Assembly: GCA_963773105.1 (NCBI GenBank)
Contig: CAVZAA010000010.1
Coordinates: 558,001 to 622,000 of the forward strand
Length of the DNA stretch: 64,000 nucleotides
Direction of reading: 5' to 3'
From: Trebonia sp963773105
Lineage (GTDB): Bacteria > Actinomycetota > Actinomycetes > Streptosporangiales > Streptosporangiaceae
A program made the position numbers and the translations under genes. Under the pieces are notes generated by a model. It made no database searches. It was not told the DNA's origin and saw only the letters and a program-made list of their open reading frames with translations. Of the stretch, positions 24,476 to 35,543 are shown one piece after another (positions within the stretch are counted from its first letter, which is position 1; the number at the start of each line of letters is the position of its first letter).

Positions 24476-25255
24476 GTGGATGCGGATGAATGGGCAAAAA
24501 GGGGATCCTCGTTCGGCGCGGTGGCGGCGGCGTACGCCGAGCACCGGCCCGACTACCCGGCCGACGCGGTGCGCTGGTGCGTCGCGCCGACCGGCCGGGC
24601 GGTGGCCGGGCTGCGGGTGCTCGACCTGGGTGCGGGAACCGGCAAGCTGACCGCGCTGCTGGCGGAGCTCGGGGCGGACGTGACCGCGGTCGAGCCGGAC
24701 CAGGCGATGCTGGCCGAGCTGCGGCGGCAGCTGCCGTCGGTGCGGGCGCTGCACGGCCCGGCCGAGGCGATTCCGCTGCCCGACGGCTCGGTCGACGCGG
24801 TGCTGTGCGCGCAGTCGATGCACTGGTTCGACCTGTCGCGGGCGCTGCCGGAGATCGCCCGGGTGCTCGCGAGTGGCGGGGCGCTCGGCGCGATGTGGAA
24901 CAGCGACGACGACCGGGTGGAGTGGGTCGCCGGGCTGCGGGACGCGGCCGAGGGGGCGGGCTCGCCGGTGCGCTCGCAGCGGAACGAGGACGCCACCGCC
25001 TTCGGGGCGCAGCAGTTCGGGACCGAGCTGTTCACCCCGACCGACCGGGCCGAGTTCGCCAACCCGCAGCCGCGGACGATCGACTCGCTCATCGACGACC
25101 TTCGCACCCATTCCGCGGTGCTCATCATGGACCCGGCCGAGCGCGAGCGGGTGCTCGGCTTGGCCCGCGCCTACCTGGCCGCGCGGCCGGAGACCGGGAA
25201 CGGCGAGTTCAAGCTCCCGATGGTCACCTCCACGCTCCGCTCGGTCCGCCGCTAA
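24476..25255 (+). CDS. Class I SAM-dependent methyltransferase
   Basis: About 259 residues. The SAM-binding motif is 'LRVLDLGAGTGKLTALLAEL', followed by 'VTAVEPDQAMLAELRRQL' (acidic end of strand 2) and 'VDAVLCAQSMHWFDLSRALP', a pattern of the Methyltransf_11 family related to UbiE and trans-aconitate methyltransferases. Target unknown. GTG 24476 (AGGGTGG a few bases upstream) and GTG 24467 are both possible starts. It is divergent from the DUF4232 array, with a 124-bp shared upstream region. Confidence 0.85.
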   Translation: MDADEWAKRGSSFGAVAAAYAEHRPDYPADAVRWCVAPTGRAVAGLRVLDLGAGTGKLTALLAELGADVTAVEPDQAMLAELRRQLPSVRALHGPAEAIPLPDGSVDAVLCAQSMHWFDLSRALPEIARVLASGGALGAMWNSDDDRVEWVAGLRDAAEGAGSPVRSQRNEDATAFGAQQFGTELFTPTDRAEFANPQPRTIDSLIDDLRTHSAVLIMDPAERERVLGLARAYLAARPETGNGEFKLPMVTSTLRSVRR

Positions 25256-25380
25256 TACCCCCGCGAGCCAAAGCGCGCGCCGCTGTCCTCGGAGTGAGGA
25301 GGGAGGGAGCGCAGCGACTGACCGACGAGGGAGAGGGCAGTGGCCACGAGCGCGCGGCGGCGAGTGGGGAATCACTGTTA

Positions 25381-25386
25381 TAGAGT
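25381..25386 (+). promoter_or_regulatory. Candidate -10 element for a leaderless gene
   Basis: TAGAGT at 25381-25386 fits the actinobacterial TANNNT -10 pattern and lies six bases before GTG 25393. No ribosome-binding site precedes that GTG, so transcription would start at or next to the start codon. No clear -35 is seen. Confidence 0.4.
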
Positions 25387-25392
25387 CCAGAC

Positions 25393-25671
25393 GTGGCTAC
25401 CGAGACCGAACTTGAGGCGCTTTCCTCCCGTGAACTGCACGACAAGGCCGTGCACCGGGCACTCACGCACGCCGACTTTGGCTTCCTGTGGGAGCTGGCG
25501 CGGACGATCCCCGAGGCGGAGGCCCTAGAGGGGTATGACGGCGAGTCCGAGGTGGACGCGATCAAGGTGTCCGGGCTGCTGTCGGACCTGATCGGCTCGG
25601 GCGAGGGGCCGGTCGCGGACGCGCTCCGGCCGCTCTACATCGACTACCTGGTCAAGCACTCCACGCACTAG
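25393..25671 (+). CDS. Small conserved-looking helical protein, unknown function
   Basis: A 92-residue acidic protein ('ATETELEALSSRELHDKAVH', then 'FGFLWELARTIPEAEALEG' and 'RPLYIDYLVKHSTH'). It is predicted all-helical, with no signal peptide or membrane segment. The family is not recognised, but biased codon use, a good -10 and a terminator downstream support a real gene. GTG 25393 is the start, probably leaderless. The convergent neighbour is the YceI gene. Confidence 0.6.
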   Translation: MATETELEALSSRELHDKAVHRALTHADFGFLWELARTIPEAEALEGYDGESEVDAIKVSGLLSDLIGSGEGPVADALRPLYIDYLVKHSTH

Positions 25672-25735
25672 GGATCAGCGGGCGGGCCGGGCGAAGCCAG
25701 GGTCCGTTCGGAAAAACTGGTTGTGCTTGTGAAAA

Positions 25736-25784
25736 GACGCGAGCGCGCCGCGACCCGCAAGGGCCGCGCCGCGCTCGTCGTCTG
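25736..25784. terminator. Bidirectional stem-loop between convergent genes
   Basis: A long imperfect hairpin: GACGCGAGCGCGCCGCG and the facing CCGCGCCGCGCTCGTC around ACCCGCAAGGG. It lies between the stops at 25671 (plus) and 25802 (minus), where a bidirectional terminator is expected. Confidence 0.6.
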
Positions 25785-25801
25785 GTGCCGAGCCTGCGCC
25801 C

Positions 25802-26365
25802 TTAGGACTGCAGGACGCCCTCGATCTCGAGGGTGATGGTGGCCTTGTCGGACACGGCCACGCCGCCGGGAACGCCGGGGATCGGGCCGTCGAAGTTGAC
25901 GCCGAAGTCCTTCCGGTTGACCTCGGTGGTGGCGGAGAAGCCGGCCCGGGTGCCGCCGTAGGCGTCCGGGCCGAAGCCGTTGACCTCGAGCTTGAACGTG
26001 ACCTGCTTGGTCACGCCCTTGAGCGAGAGGTCACCGTCGAGCAGGAAGTTGCTGCCGTCGGCGCGGACGCCGGTCGAGGCGAACGTCATGAACGGGTGCT
26101 TCTCGACCTCGAAGAAGTCGGCGCTGCGGATGTGCGCATCGCGCTGCTCCTGGCCGGTGTTGATCGAGGACAGGTCCACGCTGGCGGTGACGGACGAGTC
26201 AAGCGGGTTGGCCCCGGTCACGATCGTGCCCTCGAACGTGTCGAAGCGGCCGCGCACCTTGCTGACCATCATGTGCCGAACGGTAAACGAGACCTCGGAG
26301 TGAACCGGGTCGATCGCCCACGTGCCGGCGACGTAGCCGGGGATCTCCACAGCAGTCGAGCTCAT
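25802..26365 (-). CDS. YceI-family lipid-binding protein
   Basis: A 187-residue protein matching YceI lipocalin-like isoprenoid-binding proteins: 'GTWAIDPVHSEVSFTVRHMM', 'GRFDTFEGTIV', 'RDAHIRSADFFEVEKHPFMT' and 'DGDLSLKGVTKQVTFKLE'. There is no signal peptide, so it is cytoplasmic, as usual in actinobacteria. It may bind polyprenyl chains or quinones; no enzyme activity is known. ATG 26365 has GGAGG five bases upstream. A same-strand SnoaL-like gene ends 57 bp upstream. Confidence 0.92.
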   Translation of the reverse strand: MSSTAVEIPGYVAGTWAIDPVHSEVSFTVRHMMVSKVRGRFDTFEGTIVTGANPLDSSVTASVDLSSINTGQEQRDAHIRSADFFEVEKHPFMTFASTGVRADGSNFLLDGDLSLKGVTKQVTFKLEVNGFGPDAYGGTRAGFSATTEVNRKDFGVNFDGPIPGVPGGVAVSDKATITLEIEGVLQS

Positions 26366-26421
26366 TGAGCCTCCAGGAATGATTGTGCCACTGCGACGCT
26401 GAAGTGCGTTACGTCGTAAGA

Positions 26422-27099
26422 CTACCGCAAACTTGTTGAAGCGTCATGCAAATCGATGAGGGCCTGATCACAGGGCCACTTCGTCCACCATAACTCCGAG
26501 CAGGAACGCCCGGCCAGCCACCCCGCGCCGCGCGCGTAGAGCGCCTCGACCTCCGGTCCGCGCAGCCCCGGCATGTCCGTCTTCACGGGGTATCCGGCCT
26601 GGACCTGCAGGTAGGCCAGGTACCTGTACCCCTCCGGGTAGCGGTCGAGCAGCGCCTGGTCGAACTCGATCGTTGCACCGGGGGTGACCGGGGCGAGCCG
26701 GTCCTTCTCGTAGATCGGCTGCCGGAGGACGATCGCCCAGCGGCCGTTCCGCTTCTCGAAGAAGTCGTAGAACCGCCCGGTGCAGGCCACGTCGGCCAGC
26801 ACCCCGTGCACCAGGCCGCGCTGCATGATCGTCATCCGGGTCTGCGAGACCGCCCGGCTGCCGTTGACCTTCGCCTGGCTCGCCCCGGTGAAGTGCAGGA
26901 TGCTGACGCCGCGGGCGAAGCCCTCCTGGCTCACCCGGATGAAGTCGTCGCGGGGGCCCTGGAACCAGGTCGCCATCATGTAACCGTCATCGTGCCACTG
27001 CTGGCGGAACCACTCCCAGTCGGCGCTGTCGCGAGCGATCACCCAGGACTCGACCACATCCCTGATCGCGAGTCTGTCCGCGAGTGTCTCATCGGTCAT
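26422..27099 (-). CDS. SnoaL/NTF2-like protein
   Basis: A 225-residue protein. The first 150 residues fit the SnoaL-like (NTF2) fold: 'LADRLAIRDVVESWVIARDS', 'WFRQQWHDDGYMMATWFQG', 'ILHFTGASQAKVNGSRAVS' and 'CTGRFYDFFEKRNGRWAIVL'. Such cone-shaped folds serve as dehydratases, hydratases or hydroxylases on polyketides, steroids or aromatics. The C-terminal 70 residues ('LDRYPEGYRYLAYLQ...') are typical of the larger members. No partner enzyme lies beside it. ATG 27099 is the start. Confidence 0.8.
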   Translation of the reverse strand: MTDETLADRLAIRDVVESWVIARDSADWEWFRQQWHDDGYMMATWFQGPRDDFIRVSQEGFARGVSILHFTGASQAKVNGSRAVSQTRMTIMQRGLVHGVLADVACTGRFYDFFEKRNGRWAIVLRQPIYEKDRLAPVTPGATIEFDQALLDRYPEGYRYLAYLQVQAGYPVKTDMPGLRGPEVEALYARGAGWLAGRSCSELWWTKWPCDQALIDLHDASTSLR

Positions 27100-27120
27100 A
27101 GGTCAAGTTCATATCATTGC

Positions 27121-27154
27121 GAACGGACCCGGCCGTCTGTGGCCGGGTCCGTTC
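27121..27154 (-). terminator. Perfect 14-bp terminator hairpin of the peptide ABC operon
   Basis: GAACGGACCCGGCC (27121-27134) pairs perfectly with GGCCGGGTCCGTTC (27141-27154) across a 6-nt loop, 38 bp beyond the end of the fused ATPase gene on the minus strand. Confidence 0.75.
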
Positions 27155-27191
27155 ACCTACTGCCGTGGGGAGACCTCTCCCCCGCTCGCCG

Positions 27192-29267
<2,076 letters not shown>

Positions 29268-29276
29268 TGTATCCCC

Positions 29277-30191
29277 TTACCGGTGCTGCAGCCGGGTCTC
29301 GAACGCGTCGCGGAGCGCGTCGCCGATGAAGTTGAACGCGATGCAGGTGAGGATGATCGTCACACCCGACGGGTAGATTAGCCACCAGTAGTTGCCGCCC
29401 TGGATGTAGTTCAGCCCGCCGGATAGCATCGACCCCCAGTCGGTCGCTGGCGGCGCCACCCCAAGGGTGAGGAAGCCGAGCACCGACAGGGTCAGAATCG
29501 AGTCGGCGACCGCAAATGTGGCCTGAACGATGATCGTGCCGATCGCGTTCGGCACGATGTGCCTGAGCACGGCGCGCAGCGGACGGCCGCCCACCACTCG
29601 CACCGCCTGCACATACTCCCGGTTGCGGAGCGCGAGGGTCTCACCGCGGACCAGCCGCGCGACGCCGAACCAGTAGAACACGGCGATGATGAAGATGATC
29701 ACAGTCGGGGTCGGATGGAAGATCACCGACAGGATGATGATCACCATCAGGGACGGTATTGACAAGCCCGCGTCCACGATCCGCATCATGATCGAGTCGA
29801 TAAATCCGCCCGCGAAACCGGAGATCGCCCCGTAAAGCGTGCCGACGAGCACCGAGACAAGGGCGGCGGCGAGCCCGACCTCCAGTGAGGTCTGACCGCC
29901 GACCATGAGCCGGCCGAGCTGGTCATAGCCCAGGTCGTCGCAGCCGAGCAGGTGGGCTCTCGATGGAGTGCAGAGGGTGTCCAACAGGTTGGTGTTGACC
30001 TGGTTCGTCACGTAGATGTGCGGGCCGACGAAGCAGAACAGAAAGATGAAGACCACGAAGCCGAGGCCGGCGAGCGCCAGCTTGTTCTCCGCGAACACCT
30101 CCCAGGCGCGGGAAAGCATACCGCGCGGCTTGTCCGTCAGCTCGATACCGAGCTCAGCGTCGCTGGCCGCAATGGCCTGTGCCTCCGCCAT
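29277..30191 (-). CDS. Peptide ABC importer permease, DppC type
   Basis: A 304-residue membrane protein with the OppC/DppC N-terminal domain ('EVFAENKLALAGLGFVVFIF'), six helices and the EAA loop ('YVQAVRVVGGRPLRAVLRHI') that docks to the ATPase. The extracellular insertion includes 'GCDDLGYDQLGRLMVGGQTS', near the family consensus for this subunit. Its ATG overlaps the TGA of the DppB gene by one base, so the two subunits are co-translated. It forms the translocation pore with DppB. Confidence 0.93.
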   Translation of the reverse strand: MAEAQAIAASDAELGIELTDKPRGMLSRAWEVFAENKLALAGLGFVVFIFLFCFVGPHIYVTNQVNTNLLDTLCTPSRAHLLGCDDLGYDQLGRLMVGGQTSLEVGLAAALVSVLVGTLYGAISGFAGGFIDSIMMRIVDAGLSIPSLMVIIILSVIFHPTPTVIIFIIAVFYWFGVARLVRGETLALRNREYVQAVRVVGGRPLRAVLRHIVPNAIGTIIVQATFAVADSILTLSVLGFLTLGVAPPATDWGSMLSGGLNYIQGGNYWWLIYPSGVTIILTCIAFNFIGDALRDAFETRLQHR

Positions 30192-31135
30192 CAGTACCTC
30201 ACCCTCGGGTCGAGGATCGCATAGCCGACGTCTGCGAGCAGGTTCCCCAGAATGGTCGCCACCGTGGCGAGCACGGTGAACCCGAGCAGCGTCTCATAGT
30301 CCACATTGAGCGCCGCCTGGTAGAACGCAAGGCCCATGCCGGGGTAGTTGAAGACGACCTCGAGCAGGATTGCCCCTCCGACCAGCGTCGGCACGGAGAG
30401 GCCGAGCAGGGTGACGATCGAGACCAGCGAGTTGCGGAACACGTGGACCCAGATCACCCGGCGCTCGCTCGCCCCCTTGGCCCTCGCCGTGCGCACATAG
30501 TCCTGCACCAGATTGTCGAGGACCGACGAGCGCATGTACCTGGACCAGAGCGCGTAGAGCAGGAATGCGTAGGTGACCACCGGCAGCACGAGGGCCCGTG
30601 GCTGACCCAGGATCGAGAGGATCGAGGAGGACTGGGGCGCGAACGGCGGGAATATGTGCGTGTCTACCGCGAACCAGTCCACCAGCACGAGGCCGAGAAA
30701 GAACGTCGGCGTGGAGTAGCCGAGGAACGAGATGCCGGTCAGTATGTAGTCGGTGACACTGTTGCGGTGCACTGCTTGGTACACGCCGAGCGGGATGCCG
30801 AAGAGCAGGGAGACGATGGTGCCGAGCAGCACCAGAACGATCGTCTTGGGCAGATCCTGGGAGATCTCGTTAGCGACCGAGAGGTTCAGCTTGGGGGAGA
30901 AGCCCAGGTTGCCGTGCAGGAGTTGACCCACCCACTTGAGATACTGCACGTAAAACGGCTGGTCAAAGCCATAAATTCGGTTGTAATAGGCGATCTGAAA
31001 GGGGTTCGCCCGGTTGCCGAGCAGCGCCAAGACTGGTCCGCCAGGAAATAGGTGAACCAGAGCGAGGGTGGCGACCGTCACCAGGAACAGGACGACAAGC
31101 GACTGTCCGATCCGCCTAATGAGGAAACCGACCAC
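30191..31135 (-). CDS. Peptide ABC importer permease, DppB type
   Basis: A 314-residue DppB/OppB-like permease. The first helix is 'RRIGQSLVVLFLVTVATLAL', followed by the characteristic extracellular loop with 'FYVQYLKWVGQLLHGNLGFS' and the EAA motif 'YVRTARAKGASERRVIWVHV'. It pairs with DppC. GTG 31135 has AAGGA ten bases upstream. A strong hairpin separates it from the solute-binding protein gene, a layout that lets the binding protein be made in excess over the membrane parts. Confidence 0.92.
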   Translation of the reverse strand: MVGFLIRRIGQSLVVLFLVTVATLALVHLFPGGPVLALLGNRANPFQIAYYNRIYGFDQPFYVQYLKWVGQLLHGNLGFSPKLNLSVANEISQDLPKTIVLVLLGTIVSLLFGIPLGVYQAVHRNSVTDYILTGISFLGYSTPTFFLGLVLVDWFAVDTHIFPPFAPQSSSILSILGQPRALVLPVVTYAFLLYALWSRYMRSSVLDNLVQDYVRTARAKGASERRVIWVHVFRNSLVSIVTLLGLSVPTLVGGAILLEVVFNYPGMGLAFYQAALNVDYETLLGFTVLATVATILGNLLADVGYAILDPRVRY

Positions 31136-31163
31136 GGTTTCACAGTCCTTTCTCGCGGCCAGA

Positions 31164-31195
31164 CCGCGGCCCCGCCCGATGGGGCGGGGCCGCGG
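31164..31195 (-). terminator. Perfect 14-bp GC hairpin between binding-protein and permease genes
   Basis: CCGCGGCCCCGCCC (31164-31177), loop GATG, GGGCGGGGCCGCGG (31182-31195). It starts 17 bp after the stop of the solute-binding protein gene inside the operon. It probably acts as a partial terminator or as an mRNA-stabilising stem. Confidence 0.7.
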
Positions 31196-31211
31196 CGGAG
31201 GCTACTGGCAG

Positions 31212-33140
31212 CTATTTGGTGAAGTACCAGTATTCGGGCAGGACAGTGCCGAGCGGGTTGAACGCGACATTGGCCAGCTTGACGTTCACGGCCTGGACGG
31301 TGTAGGAGTTCGGCGTCCAGATGAACGGCAGCTGCTGCGCGGTGTAGGTCGCGTACTGGTCGAACGTCGACAGGCTGCTGCTGGTGTGGGTCGCATTGAT
31401 CAGCTGGTCCTCGGTCGGGTTGGAGAAGCCACCCGCGTTGGAGGCCGCGCCGGTCTGGAACAGGGGCTCGCCGGTCGGCTCAAAGCCGGGTCCGTTGAAG
31501 TTCCAGCCACCGAAGTTGAGTGCCTGCCAGGTGCTGCACGAGGGCATCGGCTTGCACGGCGCCGTTTCGCCGATGATCGTGTTGAACGACTGCGGCACCA
31601 GGTTGAGGGCGATGCCGGCCTGAGCGAGGTCCGACTTGTACACGGCCACTTCCTGCGCGAAGAACGTAACGCCGGTCGCGTAGTCCATCGTGACCTTGAG
31701 CTGAGTCCCCTTGGTGACCCCGGTCCCGCACTGGGCCGCGTTCTGGCAGGTCATCACTCCGCCCACCTCCGACCAGCCGTGGCTGGTCAGCAGCGCCTTG
31801 GCGGCGGCGACATTGAACGGGTACGGCCCGTCGCCGCCATTGCTGCTCTGGATCGCCGGGATCCACTGGCTCGGCGGCTGGTTCGGCACCCCGCCTGTGG
31901 TCGGGTACCCGTAACCGCGCTCCAGTGCCTTGATCATGCCTACCTGATCGGTGGACTCCTGAAGCGCCTGCCGGACGTACAGCTGCTTGAACGCCGGTCC
32001 GAGCGTGGGGTTGTTGTAGTTGATGTAGAAGTAGTCGATGCCGTCGGCGTAGTTCGGAGCCAGCGTGAAGCCGCTGCCCAGCGGGTCGGCGGCCGGGGCC
32101 GGCACTGGGGCGCTACCCGAACGCTGCGGCAGATCCTGCGACGGGATGTAGCCGACATCGATCTGGCCGGTCTTCAGGGCGGTGTACTCGGTCGAGTCGT
32201 CGGTGTACGCGTAGTACGTCATCGACGAGAGCTCGGGCTTGGGGGTGCCGGAGTACGCGGCGTTCGGTACGAACGTGGTGACGGGGCCCGCGGTGGCGGT
32301 GCTGAACACGGACAGCTTCCACGGCCCGTCGACGACGCCCCAGATCGGGTTGGTCGCATAGGTCTTCACGTTCTTCGCCTGAGCGGCGAGGAAGTTGTAG
32401 ACCGCGGTGCACTTGGCCCACTTGTCCTTGGCGGAGTCCGTGGTGCAGCCGCCGCTCCCGGCCTTGGCCCCGGCCGCGGTGACGTCCCACGCCATCGGCA
32501 TCGGGTTGATCTCGGCGAGCTGGTTGTAGGTGAACCAGACGCTCGAGACCGAGCTCTTGAGGTGCAGGACCACGGTCTCGGGCCCGGTGGCGCTGTAGGA
32601 GGCCAGGTTGTCAGGCAGCAGGCCCGGGCTGTAGCCGTAGAAGTTGGAGAACTCGGCCTTCATCATGTTCAGCCAGAAGACCACGTCAGCGGCGTCGACG
32701 GTCTCGCCGTTGCTCCACTTCCAGCCCTTCATGTTGATCGTCACGGTCTTGCCGTCGGCAGAGTACGACGGCGCCGCGGCGGTCGACAGCGGGTAGTTGA
32801 TCGCGACAGAGTTCGCGTTGCCACCGAAGTAGTACAGCGGCCGGTACAACATCTCCTCGAAGCCGAGGGTGTTGTACTCGTTGGCGTTGGCCAGCCCGAT
32901 GAACGGGAAGATGTAGTTCAGCGTCACTCCGGGGGGCAGTGCGACCTTCGCGGTGCCGCCCGGCTGGACGGCGGCGGTCGAGGACGCGGAGGCCGACGTG
33001 GATGACGAGGCCGACGTGCTGGTGGTGCTCGACGGGCTACTGCTGCTACTGCTGCATGCGGCGATCCCCACCGCGAGCAGGGCTGCCGCTCCGGCCACCG
33101 CGACGCGCGCTACGCGCGGCCGCCGTCTGTTCCGAAACAT
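31212..33140 (-). CDS. Peptide/nickel-type ABC solute-binding lipoprotein
   Basis: About 642 residues. A signal peptide ends in lipobox 'VGIAACSSS' near residue 29, followed by a Ser/Thr linker and an SBP_bac_5 (DppA/OppA) fold: 'GWKWSNGETVDAADVVFWLN', 'YFYINYNNPTLGPAFKQLYV', 'RQALQESTDQVGMIKALERG' and 'ATYTAQQLPFIWTPNSYTVQ'. It captures peptides or related solutes outside and delivers them to the permeases encoded downstream. It is somewhat larger than typical DppA. ATG 33140 is preferred, with AAGGAG eight bases upstream. Confidence 0.92.
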   Translation of the reverse strand: MFRNRRRPRVARVAVAGAAALLAVGIAACSSSSSSPSSTTSTSASSSTSASASSTAAVQPGGTAKVALPPGVTLNYIFPFIGLANANEYNTLGFEEMLYRPLYYFGGNANSVAINYPLSTAAAPSYSADGKTVTINMKGWKWSNGETVDAADVVFWLNMMKAEFSNFYGYSPGLLPDNLASYSATGPETVVLHLKSSVSSVWFTYNQLAEINPMPMAWDVTAAGAKAGSGGCTTDSAKDKWAKCTAVYNFLAAQAKNVKTYATNPIWGVVDGPWKLSVFSTATAGPVTTFVPNAAYSGTPKPELSSMTYYAYTDDSTEYTALKTGQIDVGYIPSQDLPQRSGSAPVPAPAADPLGSGFTLAPNYADGIDYFYINYNNPTLGPAFKQLYVRQALQESTDQVGMIKALERGYGYPTTGGVPNQPPSQWIPAIQSSNGGDGPYPFNVAAAKALLTSHGWSEVGGVMTCQNAAQCGTGVTKGTQLKVTMDYATGVTFFAQEVAVYKSDLAQAGIALNLVPQSFNTIIGETAPCKPMPSCSTWQALNFGGWNFNGPGFEPTGEPLFQTGAASNAGGFSNPTEDQLINATHTSSSLSTFDQYATYTAQQLPFIWTPNSYTVQAVNVKLANVAFNPLGTVLPEYWYFTK

Positions 33141-33654
33141 CAAATGCGCTCCTTGGCTGTGCTGATGATGCGCCTCCGGCTTGCCCGGGTAGGGCGTGCC
33201 CCCAGGCGCTGGGTTTGCCAGGAGCGTAAGTTGGGCCCGTTAAGGACCCGAAGCCGGACGGTCACGATTTGCTATCGATACGCCTATTTTTCGACATCTT
33301 GCCGCCCGCACGACCGTGAGTGCGCAGGTAGGCACGCGCGGCGCCGGTGCCTGCGTTCCGCCCAAAATACCACAAAGCGGACGTCGTACACCATCGGCCC
33401 CCTACGACCTTTCGGTGCATGACACACTCTGCCGGAAGATTTCCTGAACATTACGTCTTTCGAAGTACTATGCAGTCAACGGAACCCACCAGGTTCCACC
33501 GTTACGCACGGTAAGTCAGCGCAACCGGCTTTCTGTTCGATGGCGGGTGTGGGGTCGCTTCTGTCGCCGACGAGGAGTCGGTGAGCGCCGACCTTGCGGT
33601 CTTAGGCCTCGACGGGAGGCTTACGCCGCGCCGTTGGCGGGGCGCTTGTTGCTG
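33141..33654. other. Intergenic region with relatively AT-rich stretch and two small hairpins
   Basis: No convincing gene is seen in these 514 bp. The part near 33270-33300 and 33360-33480 is AT-richer than its surroundings and probably holds the promoter of the peptide ABC operon, although no -35/-10 pair is clear. Two adjacent perfect inverted repeats occur: GGAACC-CACCA-GGTTCC (33481-33497) and ACCGT-TACGC-ACGGT (33498-33512). They could terminate the Nudix transcript or bind a regulator. Confidence 0.4.
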
Positions 33655-34254
33655 TTATCCGAGGCCGGCTTCGAACAGGCGCTCGGTGCGGTCCAGTGTT
33701 TCGCTGAGGTTGTTGTCGCCGACCAGGGCACGGGCCTCATCGAGGGAGAGCCAGCGCAGCGGCGAGTCCGGGTTCTCCGGGGCGATCGCGTCCGGGCGCT
33801 CGGTGGCGAAGACGTACCGGAGGTCGGCGTGCTCGTGCTCGGGCTCGGTCGCGGACGGGCGGACGTAGCAGACCACCGCGTGTAGCAGGGCCGCATCCGG
33901 CCACGGCGCCAGGTCGGTCAGACCGGTTTCCTCGCGCGCCTCGCGCAGCGAGATCTCAAACGGGTCGGTCTCCCCTGGGTCGCCGTGCCCGCCGACCTGA
34001 AGCCAGCGGTCGTGCTTGAAATGCCAGCGGAGAAGTACCCGACGGCTCGCCGGGTGCACCACCAGGGCCGACGCGGTGAAATGGAGCGGCAGCTGAGATC
34101 GCGACCACGGGTCGGCCGCCGCCTGCGCGAGCTCCCGCATTCGCTTGACGTCCGCGGCCTCGATCTCCCCCGCCGCCTGGTATCCGGATAGCAGCCCGTT
34201 CAGCACACGACCATGCTGCCATGCGGTCCCGGCGAGCGCGAATGAGTTTCGCAT
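33655..34254 (-). CDS. Nudix hydrolase
   Basis: A 199-residue Nudix protein. The Nudix box reads 'GHGDPGETDPFEISLREARE' then 'ETGL', one residue longer than the textbook spacing but usual for this actinobacterial subgroup; Glu residues of 'REAREE' coordinate metal. Upstream are 'TASALVVHPASRRVLLRWHF' and 'WLQVGGHGDPGE'. It would hydrolyse a nucleoside-diphosphate derivative; the substrate is unknown. ATG 34254 has AGGAGG eight bases upstream. The first 45 residues are a helical extension before the core. The divergent gene at 34547 shares a 292-bp upstream region. Confidence 0.9.
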   Translation of the reverse strand: MRNSFALAGTAWQHGRVLNGLLSGYQAAGEIEAADVKRMRELAQAAADPWSRSQLPLHFTASALVVHPASRRVLLRWHFKHDRWLQVGGHGDPGETDPFEISLREAREETGLTDLAPWPDAALLHAVVCYVRPSATEPEHEHADLRYVFATERPDAIAPENPDSPLRWLSLDEARALVGDNNLSETLDRTERLFEAGLG

Positions 34255-34546
34255 CGCGTGACCCTCCTGGCGTGGTCGTCTCGCTTGCCTCTCTAATCAC
34301 AGCAGTCCCACAGAGCGCACACACAACATTGGTACGTTAATTCGAAAGCTGGATAACGAAGTCGGGAACGGTCCGCAAATACTTTCCATCGGGATCGGAT
34401 CTGTGTTCTAATACTGACCATGAGAGAGTCGCGTGCGACGATCGGCGCCCAGGGAGGCGTGGCGCGCTTCCCTGCGCCACGACCCCCGGCCGCGGCACCC
34501 GATTAGCCGACGCCGCTTAGCCTACGATCACCAGCGAGGGGTGACC

Positions 34547-35475
34547 ATGACGCGCAGTTTCGAATATATTAGCTATGATGAGGCCGACCAGCTCACCATG
34601 TCTGAAAACACCGCCGCCTACAACGAGGATACGTCTGGTCAGCCGGCTGGCGGCGGCGGCCGGGGGCCGGGTGCGCATGTGCCTGACGGCCGGACGGAGG
34701 CACTTATCAATCGCGGCCGCGCGGGGGCCGGGCGGTCGCGGAGCCGATGGCTCCGCTCTCATCTGCGGACGGTCGCGATCACGGCGGCCGCGTTCGGCAT
34801 CGGGATCGTCGCGCTGGTGATCGGGCTGCCCGGCGCCGGCCGAGCTGGCCGGCCAGCGTGGCCCAGGTGAAGACGGAGATCACGCAGGCCTGCCAGAACT
34901 CGAACGTGGCGGCCGAGCCGAGCCAGCTCAACTTCGCCTGCGCGAAGTCGACCCAGCCGATCCTCTGGGTCTTCGCGCTCCTGACGAGCGGCAACAACCC
35001 CGGTTTCGTCGATCAGGCGACCGGGCGCAAGGGCCTCGAGCCGATCCAGCCCGCGCAGGGCGGCGACATCGCCTGGTCACTCAACCTGCACCAGCCCTAT
35101 AACCCGGCCAACCCGATCGACAGCCTGCAGGTGGCGGCTCGGGCGATCAACAACATCATCAGCGGTGCGACCCTCACCAGCTCGAGCGGCGCCCCCGACG
35201 TCGAGCCGGGCCTAGAGAGCAAGGCGGCGAACTGCCTGCGCTACACCGGCTCGGCCCTGCTCGTCACCCGGACGGGTTTCCCGGCCCGCTGCGCGCAGCC
35301 GGTCAACACGCCGACCGGAGAGGCGGCGCTGGTGAGCGATGTCTTCCAGCAGTGGATGGGAGGCACTCCTTCGCGGCTGGCGGCGCAGGCCGGAGTGCTG
35401 TTCGAGAACGCCGACAACCCGGGCAACCAGCAGGTCCAGGCGATTCTCGCCAGCCTGCCCAGCTTCGGAATGTAA
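34547..35475 (+). pseudogene. Single-pass membrane protein with extracytoplasmic domain, one-base frameshift
   Basis: Two frames are needed to read this gene. The first, from ATG 34547 (AGGGG six bases upstream), gives a 70-residue cytoplasmic region and a transmembrane helix ('VAITAAAFGIGIVALVIGLP'). It then runs into a stop at 34868-34870. The sensible continuation ('WPASVAQVKTEITQACQNSN' to 'AILASLPSFGM') lies in the -1 frame and ends at 35475. Adding one C in CCGGCCGAGC near 34840 restores a single protein of about 309 residues. The outer domain has Cys residues ('FACAKSTQ', 'NCLRYTG', 'PARCAQP') and no recognised family. It precedes a wall hydrolase gene by 68 bp. True mutation and sequencing error cannot be separated here. 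Confidence 0.6.
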
Positions 35476-35543
35476 TCATATAATTTCGTTCCGTATCGGA
35501 CGAAATTTTAGGACTGTTACCGCGGAAGGGGGGAAGAGGAACC

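Noticed and set aside
33547..33885. 112-residue plus-strand frame between the peptide ABC operon and the Nudix gene
   Set aside because: Most of it is antisense to the Nudix box region, with no ribosome-binding site and no motif.
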